Shown here: piece by piece, positions 36,032-43,656 of the stretch
How the letters are laid out: every line of letters starts with the position of its first letter
Numbering within the stretch: the first letter of the stretch is position 1
Origin: Pseudomonadota bacterium
GTDB taxonomy: Bacteria; Pseudomonadota; Gammaproteobacteria; Steroidobacterales; Woeseiaceae
DNA length: 64,000 nucleotides
NCBI GenBank assembly: GCA_022563195.1
Contig: JADFNV010000002.1
Location: 62,001 to 126,000 of the forward strand
Direction of reading: 5' to 3'
Notes under the pieces: model-generated
Databases searched by the model: none
Seen by the model: the letters and a program-made list of their open reading frames with translations, nothing else
What the model was told of the DNA's origin: nothing
Translations under genes and position numbers: made by a program

Positions 36032-36471
36032 GTGTTGAGATCATCATTCGTCGCGCCACCACGTCTGATCTTGACGTAGTACGGTCATGGCTATCCGATG
36101 CGGATCTGCCGAGCGAAGATCTGACGGCCGCGCACATGCATGAATTCCTTGTCGCGCTGAGCGCAGATGTCCCTGTCGGTATGATCGGGCTCGAGAATTT
36201 CGAAAACGTCGGTTTGTTACGCTCGCTCGTCGTTGACCGCAATTATCGTGATGCGGGAGTCGGCCGACAACTCGTTAACGCACTCGAATCGAAAGCCGCT
36301 CGCTCAGGCATTGCCGAATTCTGGTTGTTGACGATCGATGCAGACCCGTTCTTTTCCGGCCTCAACTACGTAATTTGCGAACGCGACGACGCGCCGGAGG
36401 CGATTCGCAATACGGCCGAATTCTCGAAACTATGTCCGAGCGATGCCGTACTAATGCGAAAAATCCTGTAG
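36028..36471 (+). CDS. GNAT acetyltransferase, ArsN2-like
   Basis: A 147-residue GNAT-fold acetyltransferase. The acetyl-CoA pocket is LRSLVVDRNYRDAGVGRQLVNAL, and the C-terminal FFSGLNYVICERDDAPEAIRNTAEF and CPSDAVLM match the ArsN2 arsenic-resistance subfamily. Those enzymes acetylate arsenic-containing amino acids, but no other ars gene is near, so the substrate is uncertain. The GTG start overlaps the btuF stop (GTGA). Its TAG stop codon falls in the end of the REP element. Confidence 0.82.
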   Translation: MSVEIIIRRATTSDLDVVRSWLSDADLPSEDLTAAHMHEFLVALSADVPVGMIGLENFENVGLLRSLVVDRNYRDAGVGRQLVNALESKAARSGIAEFWLLTIDADPFFSGLNYVICERDDAPEAIRNTAEFSKLCPSDAVLMRKIL

Positions 36472-36585
36472 GAGCCCTGCTGTAGGAGCCCGCCATGCGG
36501 GCGATTACCACCTGACACGAATAGCATTGCGGAACTCGCCCGCATGGCGGGCTCCAACAGCGGGCTCCAACAGCGGGCTCCTACG
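36467..36585. repeat. REP pair (inverted repetitive extragenic palindromes)
   Basis: Two inverted arms, GTAGGAGCCCGCCATGCGGG at 36482-36501 extending to 36504, and its complement at 36536-36558 (22 of 23 positions), are separated by 31 bases. Each arm is itself a GCCCGC/GCGGGC hairpin. Partial GTAGGAGCC copies extend both ends, with 13-bp tandem units on the right. The outer TAG triplets serve as stop codons for both flanking convergent genes. It resembles Pseudomonas GTAGGAG REPs. The palindromes may act as a bidirectional terminator. Confidence 0.85.
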
Positions 36586-37132
36586 ATCGATCCCGGTTCC
36601 AGAGCACCTCCTGACCATTCTCGGCCCTGGCGAGTACACGAGCGATCACGAACAGCAGGTCGGACAAGCGGTTGAGGTAGCGGATGACTTCGGGGCGCAC
36701 GGACTCGGCAGCTGCGAGCCTCGTGACGCGTCGTTCGGCCCTGCGAACAATGGTCCTTGCCAGGTGGCATGCCGCCGCAGCCTGGCCACCGCCTGGCAAG
36801 ATGAAGTCTTCGAGAGCAGGAAGATCCTTGTTTAATGCATCGAGCTCGGTCTCGAGACGTTCGACATACTGATCGGTGACTGCGCTGTGCCCGGGGATAC
36901 AGAGTTCGCCGCCAAGCTCGAACATGTCGTGTTGTACCTCGGTCAAAATGTCCACGATGTTCTGCGGTACGGATGGGCAGGCAAGTACTACCCCAATGGC
37001 GCTATTGGCTTCGTCAACCGTGCCGTAGGCGTCGACACGTACGCTGTCCTTGGCGACACGAGTGCCGTCGCCAAGACCAGTCGTGCCGTCATCGCCAGTG
37101 CGCGTATAAATCTTGCTGAGTCGTTTACCCAT
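36581..37132 (-). CDS. Cob(I)alamin adenosyltransferase, PduO type
   Basis: A 183-residue PduO-type ATP:cob(I)alamin adenosyltransferase. It has the N-terminal ATP motif YTRTGDDGTTGLGDG, RVDAYGTVDEANS, and the C-terminal FILPGGGQAAAACHLARTIVRRAER. It makes adenosylcobalamin from imported B12. It lies 13 bases after btuB on the same strand, so the riboswitch-controlled btuB transcript probably includes it. The stop TAG comes from the REP end. Confidence 0.93.
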   Translation of the reverse strand: MGKRLSKIYTRTGDDGTTGLGDGTRVAKDSVRVDAYGTVDEANSAIGVVLACPSVPQNIVDILTEVQHDMFELGGELCIPGHSAVTDQYVERLETELDALNKDLPALEDFILPGGGQAAAACHLARTIVRRAERRVTRLAAAESVRPEVIRYLNRLSDLLFVIARVLARAENGQEVLWNRDRS

Positions 37133-37145
37133 GCATTATCGCCAA

Positions 37146-38921
37146 CTAATTCCAGCGGTATTTTAACTCGATAAATCCGCTGCGCTTTTGCATGCGGAAG
37201 TTAGCCGCGGTTTCGTACTCGGTGTCGAGGAGGTTTTCGATACGGGCGTTCAGGCTCCAGTCGGCGTTGATACGGATCAGGCCGGTCAGGTTCGCCAGTA
37301 CGTAGCCTGCGAGCGGAATGCCGCCGAAGTCCTCGCGGTCTCCACTGGCAATCACAGAGACACCGAGTCGGTGCTGACCAATGTCTTGTGTGTACGAGAG
37401 CGTCATGGTTTCCTCTGCGCGACGCAGAAGTCGCTCACCAGTCGACGCGTTGTCGGCTTTCTGTTTTAGAAGATCGGCACGCATGACAAAACCCTCACCG
37501 CGGTACTCGTAGCCCAACTGCGCGCCACGTATTTCGGCCGTGTCGATATTCTGCAATTCAAACGTCTGAAAATTGAACTCAATCAGGTCTTCGATATCGT
37601 TGCTGTACAGTTCGAACTCGAGGCTGTGCCGCGTACCTGGCGAGTAACGTAGTCCTAGCTGAGCGTTGTCAGCCAGTTCGGGTTGCAGATTCGGATTGCC
37701 GCCAAAACCAAATCGATCCGTCGCATCGGGCGCCCGAAATGCGTGCCCGACGCCCGCATTGAGAGTCCACGCATCGTTGATCTCATAGGCGTACTCGGCA
37801 TTCCAGGTTGTGTGATTGCCAAAAGTCTCGTGATCCGTCAATCGCAGCGCGACGAAGGCGCGGTGGCGCTCGCCGAACCATTGGTCCTGCAGAAACACGG
37901 CGCGAACGGCGGTATCTTCTTCGAATCCTGAGCCGAATGAGAGTGTCGATGCAGTCTCATCGACGGCAAACAGACCGCCGGTCACCGTATGGTCCTTGAA
38001 CGCGTGACTGTACTGCCAGTCGATGCTCAGACGTTCCGATTCGACGAAATCGTCGCCCTGATTCTGAATAATCTGGTCCTGCATGAATGACACGATGATT
38101 TTGCTGGTGCCGCGATCAGACAGTTTTGAATTCAGCTGCACAGCCGTGGTCGAGTTATCGAAATCCTGATCGACAGGCGTCAAAAAGAAGTCGAGGTACT
38201 CGATAGTACCTTCGCTCTGCCAGTGCCGAATACTGATATCGCTATTGCCAATGTGTCTGGATGCATACAGGTTGGCCGATATGTTGTCGTAGCCACGCTC
38301 GATGCTGGAATCCGTCCGTGGCGCATAACCGTCGGTTGACTGCCAACTCAGCGTAATGCCGAACTCACCGTTGTCTGTGTGATTACCGCCCGAAACGTAG
38401 CCGGACCGCGTATCGAAGCTGCCGGTGCCGAGACTTGCTTCGAGGTACGCGTCTCGGGCCCTGCGAGTGATGATATTGATTACTCCACCAATCGCGTCGG
38501 TACCAAACAATGCCGATCTTGCGCCCTTGACGATTTCTACTCGCTCGATGATTTCCGGCGCAATGTGCTGGATGGCGGCACCACCAAGTGTGCCGGGATT
38601 GATACGCACGCCGTCGATAAGAACGAGTGTGTGATTACTTTCTGTGCCACGCATGAATATCGACGTTGCCTGGCCCGGACCGCCATTGCGTCCGATATCG
38701 ATGCCGGCCTCAAAGCGAAGCAATTCGGCCAGGTCGGTCGCAAGCGACAACTCAATGTCTTCGCGCGTGATTACAGTTACCGGAACGATCGCATCTGCCA
38801 GAGGAATCTCAGTGCGCGTCGCCGTGATGATGATCATGTCGCCAGGCGTAATATCAGCGCCGGTGGCAGGAGCCATGACAAGAACGATGATCGCCACTAC
38901 AGCGAATCGGGAAGTTTTCAT
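37146..38921 (-). CDS. btuB: TonB-dependent outer-membrane cobalamin receptor BtuB
   Basis: A 591-residue TonB-dependent receptor (E. coli BtuB 614). A signal peptide ends near APATGA. The TonB box region is DMIIITATRTEIP, and the plug has ELLRFEAGIDIGRNGG, IFMRGTESNHTLVLIDGVRINPG and SALFGTDAIGGVINIIT. A 22-strand barrel follows, and the sequence ends in an aromatic/Asn terminus (LKYRWN). It takes up vitamin B12. ATG 38921 is preceded by CTGGAG at proper spacing. A cobalamin riboswitch and a sigma-70 promoter lie upstream, and the frame running on through them is not coding. Confidence 0.93.
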   Translation of the reverse strand: MKTSRFAVVAIIVLVMAPATGADITPGDMIIITATRTEIPLADAIVPVTVITREDIELSLATDLAELLRFEAGIDIGRNGGPGQATSIFMRGTESNHTLVLIDGVRINPGTLGGAAIQHIAPEIIERVEIVKGARSALFGTDAIGGVINIITRRARDAYLEASLGTGSFDTRSGYVSGGNHTDNGEFGITLSWQSTDGYAPRTDSSIERGYDNISANLYASRHIGNSDISIRHWQSEGTIEYLDFFLTPVDQDFDNSTTAVQLNSKLSDRGTSKIIVSFMQDQIIQNQGDDFVESERLSIDWQYSHAFKDHTVTGGLFAVDETASTLSFGSGFEEDTAVRAVFLQDQWFGERHRAFVALRLTDHETFGNHTTWNAEYAYEINDAWTLNAGVGHAFRAPDATDRFGFGGNPNLQPELADNAQLGLRYSPGTRHSLEFELYSNDIEDLIEFNFQTFELQNIDTAEIRGAQLGYEYRGEGFVMRADLLKQKADNASTGERLLRRAEETMTLSYTQDIGQHRLGVSVIASGDREDFGGIPLAGYVLANLTGLIRINADWSLNARIENLLDTEYETAANFRMQKRSGFIELKYRWN

Positions 38922-39044
38922 GTGCATCTCCAGTGCGTGCCGCCCGCACGCGATGTTATTCGTGAATGTCACGGAGCGAAGAGATTGGAAGGACGGCTTG
39001 AAATGGCACGCCCGAACCTGCACCCGCCGCGCCGTTCGCGTCTT

Positions 39045-39245
39045 CAACAAGCCGGTCTCCGGGCTGACGAGTGGATGAAATCCGCTCCGTAGCGCCTTCC
39101 CGCGAACCTTTGGTCTTGCGATTCGCAGTGGCTCCGATCCGATAGCTTCGGACCAGGGGCTACGGGTTAACTCGATCACCGTTGCGGGGGCAGCGCCGGA
39201 TTCGGTGTGAAAGATCACACGCCACCGACTTCCCGTTCACCCGAC
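39045..39245 (-). promoter_or_regulatory. Cobalamin riboswitch upstream of btuB
   Basis: On the minus strand the conserved elements occur in order: GGGAAGTCGGTG at the start, then GCGCTGCCCCCGCAACGGTGA, an internal GCCACTGCGAA arm, and the B12 box AGCCCGGAGACCGGC at 39051-39065. A GCGTGC/GCACGC hairpin sits right before the btuB ribosome site, suggesting translational control in the bound state. It regulates btuB and probably the adenosyltransferase gene. Confidence 0.93.
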
Positions 39246-39278
39246 TGTGCCTGGTCGGGTTCACTTGATGAGCGTCGT

Positions 39279-39307
39279 AAGATAAAGGCGTAACCGAGTG
39301 CTGTCAA
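39279..39307 (-). promoter_or_regulatory. Sigma-70 promoter for btuB
   Basis: TTGACA (39307-39302) and TATCTT (39284-39279) are separated by exactly 17 bases on the minus strand. The start point would be near 39272, just before the riboswitch. Confidence 0.75.
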
Positions 39308-39388
39308 GCAGCACTTTTGTTGCTTGTTTCTGCGCTAGTGAGCGGCCATAGTGACGCCGATTGGTACCAGTGACCTGCAGGGAAGACA

Positions 39389-40183
39389 TTGGATACGTTT
39401 GAAAGTAGCATTGCGTCGAAGCATCTGATGACCGCATTGGATGCGGCAAGCGCTGCAGCTGAAATCAGTCGGTCCTATTACACCGGCAGCTTCACAATCA
39501 CGACGAAGGCGGATCAATCGCCCGTTACACAGGTCGATATCGAATGCGAACAGGCAATTCGCAAGATCCTTCTTGAGCGATTTCCCGATCACGGCTTCTA
39601 CGGGGAGGAAACCGGTCACACGGTGGGCGATTCCGATTATCTTTGGCTCGTCGATCCAATCGATGGCACTAAAGGCTTTGTTCGACAGTACCCGTTTTTC
39701 TCAACGCAGATCGCTCTCATGCATGGCGAGCAAATTATTCTCGGCGTTTCGAGTGGCACGATGATGAACGAACTCGCCTGGGCAGAGAAGGGATTCGGTG
39801 CCTGGCTCAACGGTGAACGCATTGTCGTCAGTGAGATCGATGATCCGGATCGAGCGGCAGTATCGACAGGCAATCTGGCTTCACTGGCAAAAAGCGATGG
39901 CTGGCCGAGACTCGGGGAAATTCTCGCACGCGCCGATCGTACGCGTGGTTACGGAGATTTTTACCACTACCATCTGTTAGCAGCCGGCAAGATCGAAGTC
40001 GTTATCGAGTCCGATGTGAATATTCTCGATATCGCGGCGTTATCCGTCATTGTCAACGAGGCCGGCGGCGTATTCACCGATCTCAACGGCGCCAAGCCGA
40101 ACCTGGATACGCGGTCGGTACTTGCGGCAAATGTGAAACTGCATGAGCATTACCTGGAGCAACTCAGGGGGTTCGTGGATTGA
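39389..40183 (+). CDS. Inositol-monophosphatase family protein, HisN-like
   Basis: A 264-residue phosphatase of the IMPase fold. Metal ligands lie in GEETG, the WLVDPIDGTKGFVRQYPFF signature and ILDIAALSVIVNEAGG. The TKGFVRQYPFFSTQ form is typical of histidinol-phosphatases of the HisN type, or of bisphosphate nucleotidases; the substrate cannot be settled here. The TTG start at 39389 follows AGGGAAG at good distance. An in-frame ATG at 39428 is the alternative. It is convergent with btuD (6-base gap). Confidence 0.82.
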   Translation: MDTFESSIASKHLMTALDAASAAAEISRSYYTGSFTITTKADQSPVTQVDIECEQAIRKILLERFPDHGFYGEETGHTVGDSDYLWLVDPIDGTKGFVRQYPFFSTQIALMHGEQIILGVSSGTMMNELAWAEKGFGAWLNGERIVVSEIDDPDRAAVSTGNLASLAKSDGWPRLGEILARADRTRGYGDFYHYHLLAAGKIEVVIESDVNILDIAALSVIVNEAGGVFTDLNGAKPNLDTRSVLAANVKLHEHYLEQLRGFVD

Positions 40184-40189
40184 TGACGA

Positions 40190-40975
40190 TCAGGCGCTGC
40201 CGGCAACAAATAACTTGTGTGAACGCCACTCGACGGTTTCCATCGGCGTCGCAAACAATTCGCTGAGATCGCGTTCGTTAAGTACGTCGTCAGTCGGCCC
40301 GAGTTCCCAGCGCCCATCGCCGAAAAGTAACAGGCAGCGGTCTGCAAAACGGACCGCAAGATTCACGTCGTGCAGACAGGCAATGACGCCGGTACCGGCG
40401 TCGGCCGCGCGTCGGAAAACACGCATGCCGTCGAGTTGATGTTGTGGGTCGAGGTGGTTGGTCGGTTCGTCAAGCAGGTAGATGTCGGGCTGCTGCGTCA
40501 GCACCTGGGCAATTGCCAGCCGTCGCCGCTCGCCACCCGAGAGTGTCAGGATGTCGCGCCTCGACAAGGAATCGAGGCTCATCTCTTGTAGTGCGTTGCG
40601 GGCAATTGCAACATCGCCCGGACTTTCCCACCGTAGTGGGCCAATGTGCGGATGTCGCCCGATCAGCGCGGTGTCAATCACCGTCGCCGGAAAGATGTCC
40701 TCGGTGTCCTGTGGCAGAAGAGCGAGGCGTCGAGCGACGTCTTGGCGCCGACACGCGAGTATATCTTCGTCGCCCAACAAAACGCTGCCAGATGCTGGAT
40801 CGCGCAAGCCGGCCAGGGTCAGCAACGTGAGTGTCTTGCCGGCACCGTTTTGCCCAAGTACGGCGACGACTTCTCCGCGGTTCAGGGTTAGATCAAGCTT
40901 GTCGACGAGAAGTCGGCCCGGCACAGTAACGCGAAGCTTGCTGCAGGAAAGTAGTGGAGGACCATCGGCGAACAT
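40190..40975 (-). CDS. btuD: ABC transporter ATP-binding protein BtuD-like
   Basis: A 261-residue FecE/BtuD-class ATPase. It has Walker A GQNGAGKTLT, a Q-loop near LLPQDTE, ABC signature LSGGERRRLAIAQ, Walker B IYLLDEPTNHLD and the switch histidine in CLHDVN. It would energise B12 import with BtuF and BtuC. The permease gene btuC lies at 55367-56353 on the same strand, 14.4 kb away. The position beside btuB, btuF and the adenosyltransferase supports the assignment, although the family also serves heme and siderophores. Confidence 0.86.
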   Translation of the reverse strand: MFADGPPLLSCSKLRVTVPGRLLVDKLDLTLNRGEVVAVLGQNGAGKTLTLLTLAGLRDPASGSVLLGDEDILACRRQDVARRLALLPQDTEDIFPATVIDTALIGRHPHIGPLRWESPGDVAIARNALQEMSLDSLSRRDILTLSGGERRRLAIAQVLTQQPDIYLLDEPTNHLDPQHQLDGMRVFRRAADAGTGVIACLHDVNLAVRFADRCLLLFGDGRWELGPTDDVLNERDLSELFATPMETVEWRSHKLFVAGSA

Positions 40976-41163
40976 GGTCCGAGCGTAGCTCAGCTGTCTT
41001 GCGATAAAAAGTCGAACTTTGATTGATAGCCGACGCTACCTTATAAATGCCTACGTTCGGCCCAATGTGACCACTTGGCGGATAGCTGCTCCGCTCTCGA
41101 AAGCGGGCATTAGGCTAATATTGACCAGAAGAGCCACAATCTACTCTCGCCGGAGCATTGGCT

Positions 41164-41949
41164 GTGTTGAAAAGAGTCGCAGCGTATATTGGTCGCCATG
41201 ACTGGTTTGCAGTTGGCATAGAAGTATTGGTCGTAATGATTGGTCTGCTGCTGGCCTTTCAGTTAGATCGCTGGAGAGGAGGGATCTCCGAGCGTCAGCA
41301 AGAACAGACCTATATTAATGGACTCATCGCCAATGTTGAAGCCGACGTCCCCAATATTGAATATGCGATTGCATTACAGTCCCTTCGCCTGGAACTGATT
41401 GATCTGCTAATGAACGTTGCTTTGGATCCGGCGGCCGTCCCCGAAGAGCCGGTCATGTTTCTGGCTGCTGTAAATCAGGCGGCATACACGTATACGCCAG
41501 TCCTTACATCTCATACATTTGAAAACCTGCGTTCTACAGGCGATCTACGCTTAATACTTGATGAGTCAGTCAAAAACGCAATGTTCGACTACTACGGTTT
41601 CGATGAATCTCAGCGCCAGTTCAGGCCAGTACAGTTAGACATTGAGTTTCGGTACTTCGAGCTCGCGGCCGGTGTGCTAAGCCACGAGCAGGAGGTGTTC
41701 ATACAAGACAACTGGCGCATTTTGATTCCCGACGAAATTGAAACAGCGAAAGCCAGTCAATCCGAAATTGGGGATATATTCGCCGCAGCAAAGCGTCTGC
41801 ATGAACGGCCACAGCTAGTTGCCTGGTTGCCATATGTGCGGGGCTTGCAATTGGAGCAGATCGCGGTGCATGGCATGCGATTGCAGCGTGCCCGCGAGGC
41901 TTTGGAGACGCTGAATAACTATGCTCAGGAGATTCAGGACACTAACTAG
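41164..41949 (+). CDS. DUF6090-like single-helix membrane protein
   Basis: A 261-residue protein. After a short basic start there is one membrane helix (about residues 16-34) in the form VGIEVLVVMIGLLLAFQLDRW, then RQQEQTYINGLIANVEADV. That head matches DUF6090-type proteins of marine bacteria. The remaining 200 residues are helical and acidic and probably periplasmic. Function unknown. GTG 41164 is chosen because GGAG lies 8 bases upstream; TTG 41158 is too near that site. It is first gene of the accessory cluster. Confidence 0.65.
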   Translation: MLKRVAAYIGRHDWFAVGIEVLVVMIGLLLAFQLDRWRGGISERQQEQTYINGLIANVEADVPNIEYAIALQSLRLELIDLLMNVALDPAAVPEEPVMFLAAVNQAAYTYTPVLTSHTFENLRSTGDLRLILDESVKNAMFDYYGFDESQRQFRPVQLDIEFRYFELAAGVLSHEQEVFIQDNWRILIPDEIETAKASQSEIGDIFAAAKRLHERPQLVAWLPYVRGLQLEQIAVHGMRLQRAREALETLNNYAQEIQDTN

Positions 41950-42037
41950 GCAGTTCATGCCTGCCAGAAAAGTTTAGCGAATGTGTTGCGTCGATCAGTT
42001 GAAATCGCAACCCAAAGTAGCCGCAAGGAACCGACTA

Positions 42038-42571
42038 ATGAATACGCATCAATCGTGGTCAATATGTTGTCTGAGTATTTCTTTAATTGCGATCCTGAGT
42101 ACGTCGGCAGAAACGAATACATCCGATTACCCATTGAAAGAAGACGTGTCATCTGTTGATGGCATTATGCACGCATATTACGGCGTCATATCCGGTCCCG
42201 CCGGTTTCACATACGATCACGAGAGAGATCGATCTTTGTACGGTCCGAACGCAATTATCACTCGATTCAGAGATGACGGGAGGTTTGAACGCAATTCTGC
42301 CGCCGAAGAAACCCAACCAATCGATCCATGGGAAGAAGGATTCTACGAAATTGAGATAAACCGAATTGTCGAGCAGTTCGGTAATCTGGCGCACGTGTGG
42401 AGTACTTTCGAAACGCGGGGCTCTCCGGATGGGGCGGCACTTAGCCGAGGTATCAGCAGTGTTTCGCTCTATTATCGAGATGGTCGATGGTGGATTGCCT
42501 CTTGGTCTACACAGAATGAAACGGATAAATTGCTGCCTTCCAAATACGCTCCTGACACCAACATCGAATGA
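42038..42571 (+). CDS. Exported NTF2-like (SnoaL-fold) protein
   Basis: A 177-residue protein with an N-terminal signal (SICCLSISLIAILSTS, cleavage near SAE). The mature part has the NTF2/SnoaL pattern: SVDGIMHAYYGVISG, then a loop LYGPNAIITRF, FYEIEINRIVEQFGNLAHVWSTFETR and SVSLYYRDGRWWIASWSTQ. These folds bind small hydrophobic ligands; substrate unknown. ATG 42038 has AAGGA 8 bases upstream. The stop overlaps the next small ORF (ATGA), and the gene follows the DUF6090-like gene by 88 bases. Confidence 0.75.
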   Translation: MNTHQSWSICCLSISLIAILSTSAETNTSDYPLKEDVSSVDGIMHAYYGVISGPAGFTYDHERDRSLYGPNAIITRFRDDGRFERNSAAEETQPIDPWEEGFYEIEINRIVEQFGNLAHVWSTFETRGSPDGAALSRGISSVSLYYRDGRWWIASWSTQNETDKLLPSKYAPDTNIE

Positions 42572-42762
42572 CCGCTTCTTGGACTGCCCCCGGTATCGTA
42601 GACACACTCGAGCCTCATTTTTCAGACACGTTCAAATGCCTCTGGGCTGACGCCACCGAGGTGGCTGTGTGTTCAATTTTTGGTACAAGCTATCGACTGA
42701 CAGTGTATAGGGTTGAGAAAGAGATAGAATTCGCTGACGTCGAATCAGAGGCCGATCCGTGA
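42568..42762 (+). CDS. Small hypothetical ORF coupled on both sides
   Basis: A 64-residue ORF of unknown function without a signal or membrane segment. Its start overlaps the NTF2-like stop (ATGA) and its stop overlaps the start of the secreted hydrolase (GTGA). Such perfect coupling on both sides suggests it is translated. Two cysteines and an acidic tail are the only notable features. It could instead be a decayed remnant that kept the reading frame. Confidence 0.45.
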   Translation: MTASWTAPGIVDTLEPHFSDTFKCLWADATEVAVCSIFGTSYRLTVYRVEKEIEFADVESEADP

Positions 42763-43601
42763 AGTATTTCGTGCTGACCTTTTTGCTGGCACTTGCTCTG
42801 GCACTTGCTCCGGCAATTTCGACGGCGCAGACACCCGAGTATTCCATCGAGGCGATACGTTACGCGGATTCCCCCGGCGACACGGTCGCGGACATGGTGA
42901 TGGGAGCGCCCAGGGACGAGAAAATCGATTCCATTTATGCGATCTGGCTGATCCGCGGGGGTGGTCGGAACATTCTCTTCGACAGCGGGTTTCACCGCGA
43001 ACGCTGGTTCAAAATTTGGACTGTATTAGATTACCTACGGCCGGATGAAGCAGTGCGCCTTGCCGGAGTGAAGCCCGAAGAAGTCACCGACGTGATCATC
43101 AGCCATGCGCATTGGGACCACATGGGAGGGATCGACCTTTTTCCGAGGGCCACCGTCTGGATACAAAGGGAAGAGTTTCGCTACTACACGGGAGAAGCCT
43201 GGCAGCCCGGCGGGGATCACGGTGGCATCGATCCTGACGACGTGCAAGAACTCGTCCGGATTAACACCGAAGGTCGGCTACGATTGGTGGACGGCGATGA
43301 CCAGGAAATTATTCCCGGCATCCGGGTATATACCGGCGCTCGCCACACCTACGCTTCGCAATATTTACGGGTCGACGGCGATCCTCCCTTTATTCTCGCC
43401 TCGGACAACGTGTATCTATACCGCAACCTGACGGAACACGCCGCTAGCGCAACCTTCAGCGATGCCGATCATGCCGCAAACGTGGCGGCTCAAAAGCGGA
43501 TGGCCGAACTGGCAGGTTCGCTCGATCGTATCGTTCCAGGTCACGACGCCCTGCAGTTCCAACGCTTCCCCGTGGAGGGACGCATCGCGCGCATCCGTTA
43601 G
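42759..43601 (+). CDS. Secreted metallo-beta-lactamase-fold hydrolase
   Basis: A 280-residue protein with a signal peptide (hydrophobic core LLALALALAPAI, cleavage near STAQ). It is an MBL-fold enzyme with the metal motif SHAHWDHMGG, a third ligand histidine in GARHTY, the bridging aspartate in LASDNVY and the final histidine in VPGHDALQF. The arrangement resembles N-acyl-homoserine-lactonase-type MBL proteins, but the substrate is not known. The GTG start overlaps the upstream ORF. A 12-bp tandem repeat encodes part of the signal core. Confidence 0.82.
   Translation: MKYFVLTFLLALALALAPAISTAQTPEYSIEAIRYADSPGDTVADMVMGAPRDEKIDSIYAIWLIRGGGRNILFDSGFHRERWFKIWTVLDYLRPDEAVRLAGVKPEEVTDVIISHAHWDHMGGIDLFPRATVWIQREEFRYYTGEAWQPGGDHGGIDPDDVQELVRINTEGRLRLVDGDDQEIIPGIRVYTGARHTYASQYLRVDGDPPFILASDNVYLYRNLTEHAASATFSDADHAANVAAQKRMAELAGSLDRIVPGHDALQFQRFPVEGRIARIR
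42786..42809 (+). repeat. 12-bp tandem repeat in signal-peptide core
   Basis: CTGGCACTTGCT occurs twice head to tail, encoding repeated LALA residues in the signal peptide hydrophobic core of the secreted hydrolase. It is in frame, so unit changes would alter only core length. Confidence 0.85.
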
Positions 43602-43656
43602 CGGCCAGTGTTGCAGAAAAAGTACCTTGCCGAACACGCCTGGATCGCGAGTCGAT

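Noticed and set aside
38922-39218. In-frame N-terminal extension of btuB
   Set aside because: It runs through the cobalamin riboswitch and would add about 99 residues before a normal signal peptide.
39204-39222. TGTGA-like palindrome GTGTGAAAGATCACAC, possible CRP site
   Set aside because: The spacer is 4 rather than 6 bases and the palindrome is a hairpin inside the riboswitch aptamer.
39298-39318. Plus-strand hairpin GTGCTG/CAGCAC followed by TTTT, possible terminator
   Set aside because: No plus-strand gene lies upstream to be terminated, and the stem overlaps the -35 hexamer of the minus-strand btuB promoter.
40482-40988. Plus-strand 168-codon frame opposite btuD
   Set aside because: Shadow of btuD; the minus-strand frame contains all ABC ATPase motifs.
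40985-41000. GCGTAGCTCAGCT resembling a tRNA D-arm
   Set aside because: No matching anticodon, T-arm or acceptor stem follows, so it is not a tRNA gene.
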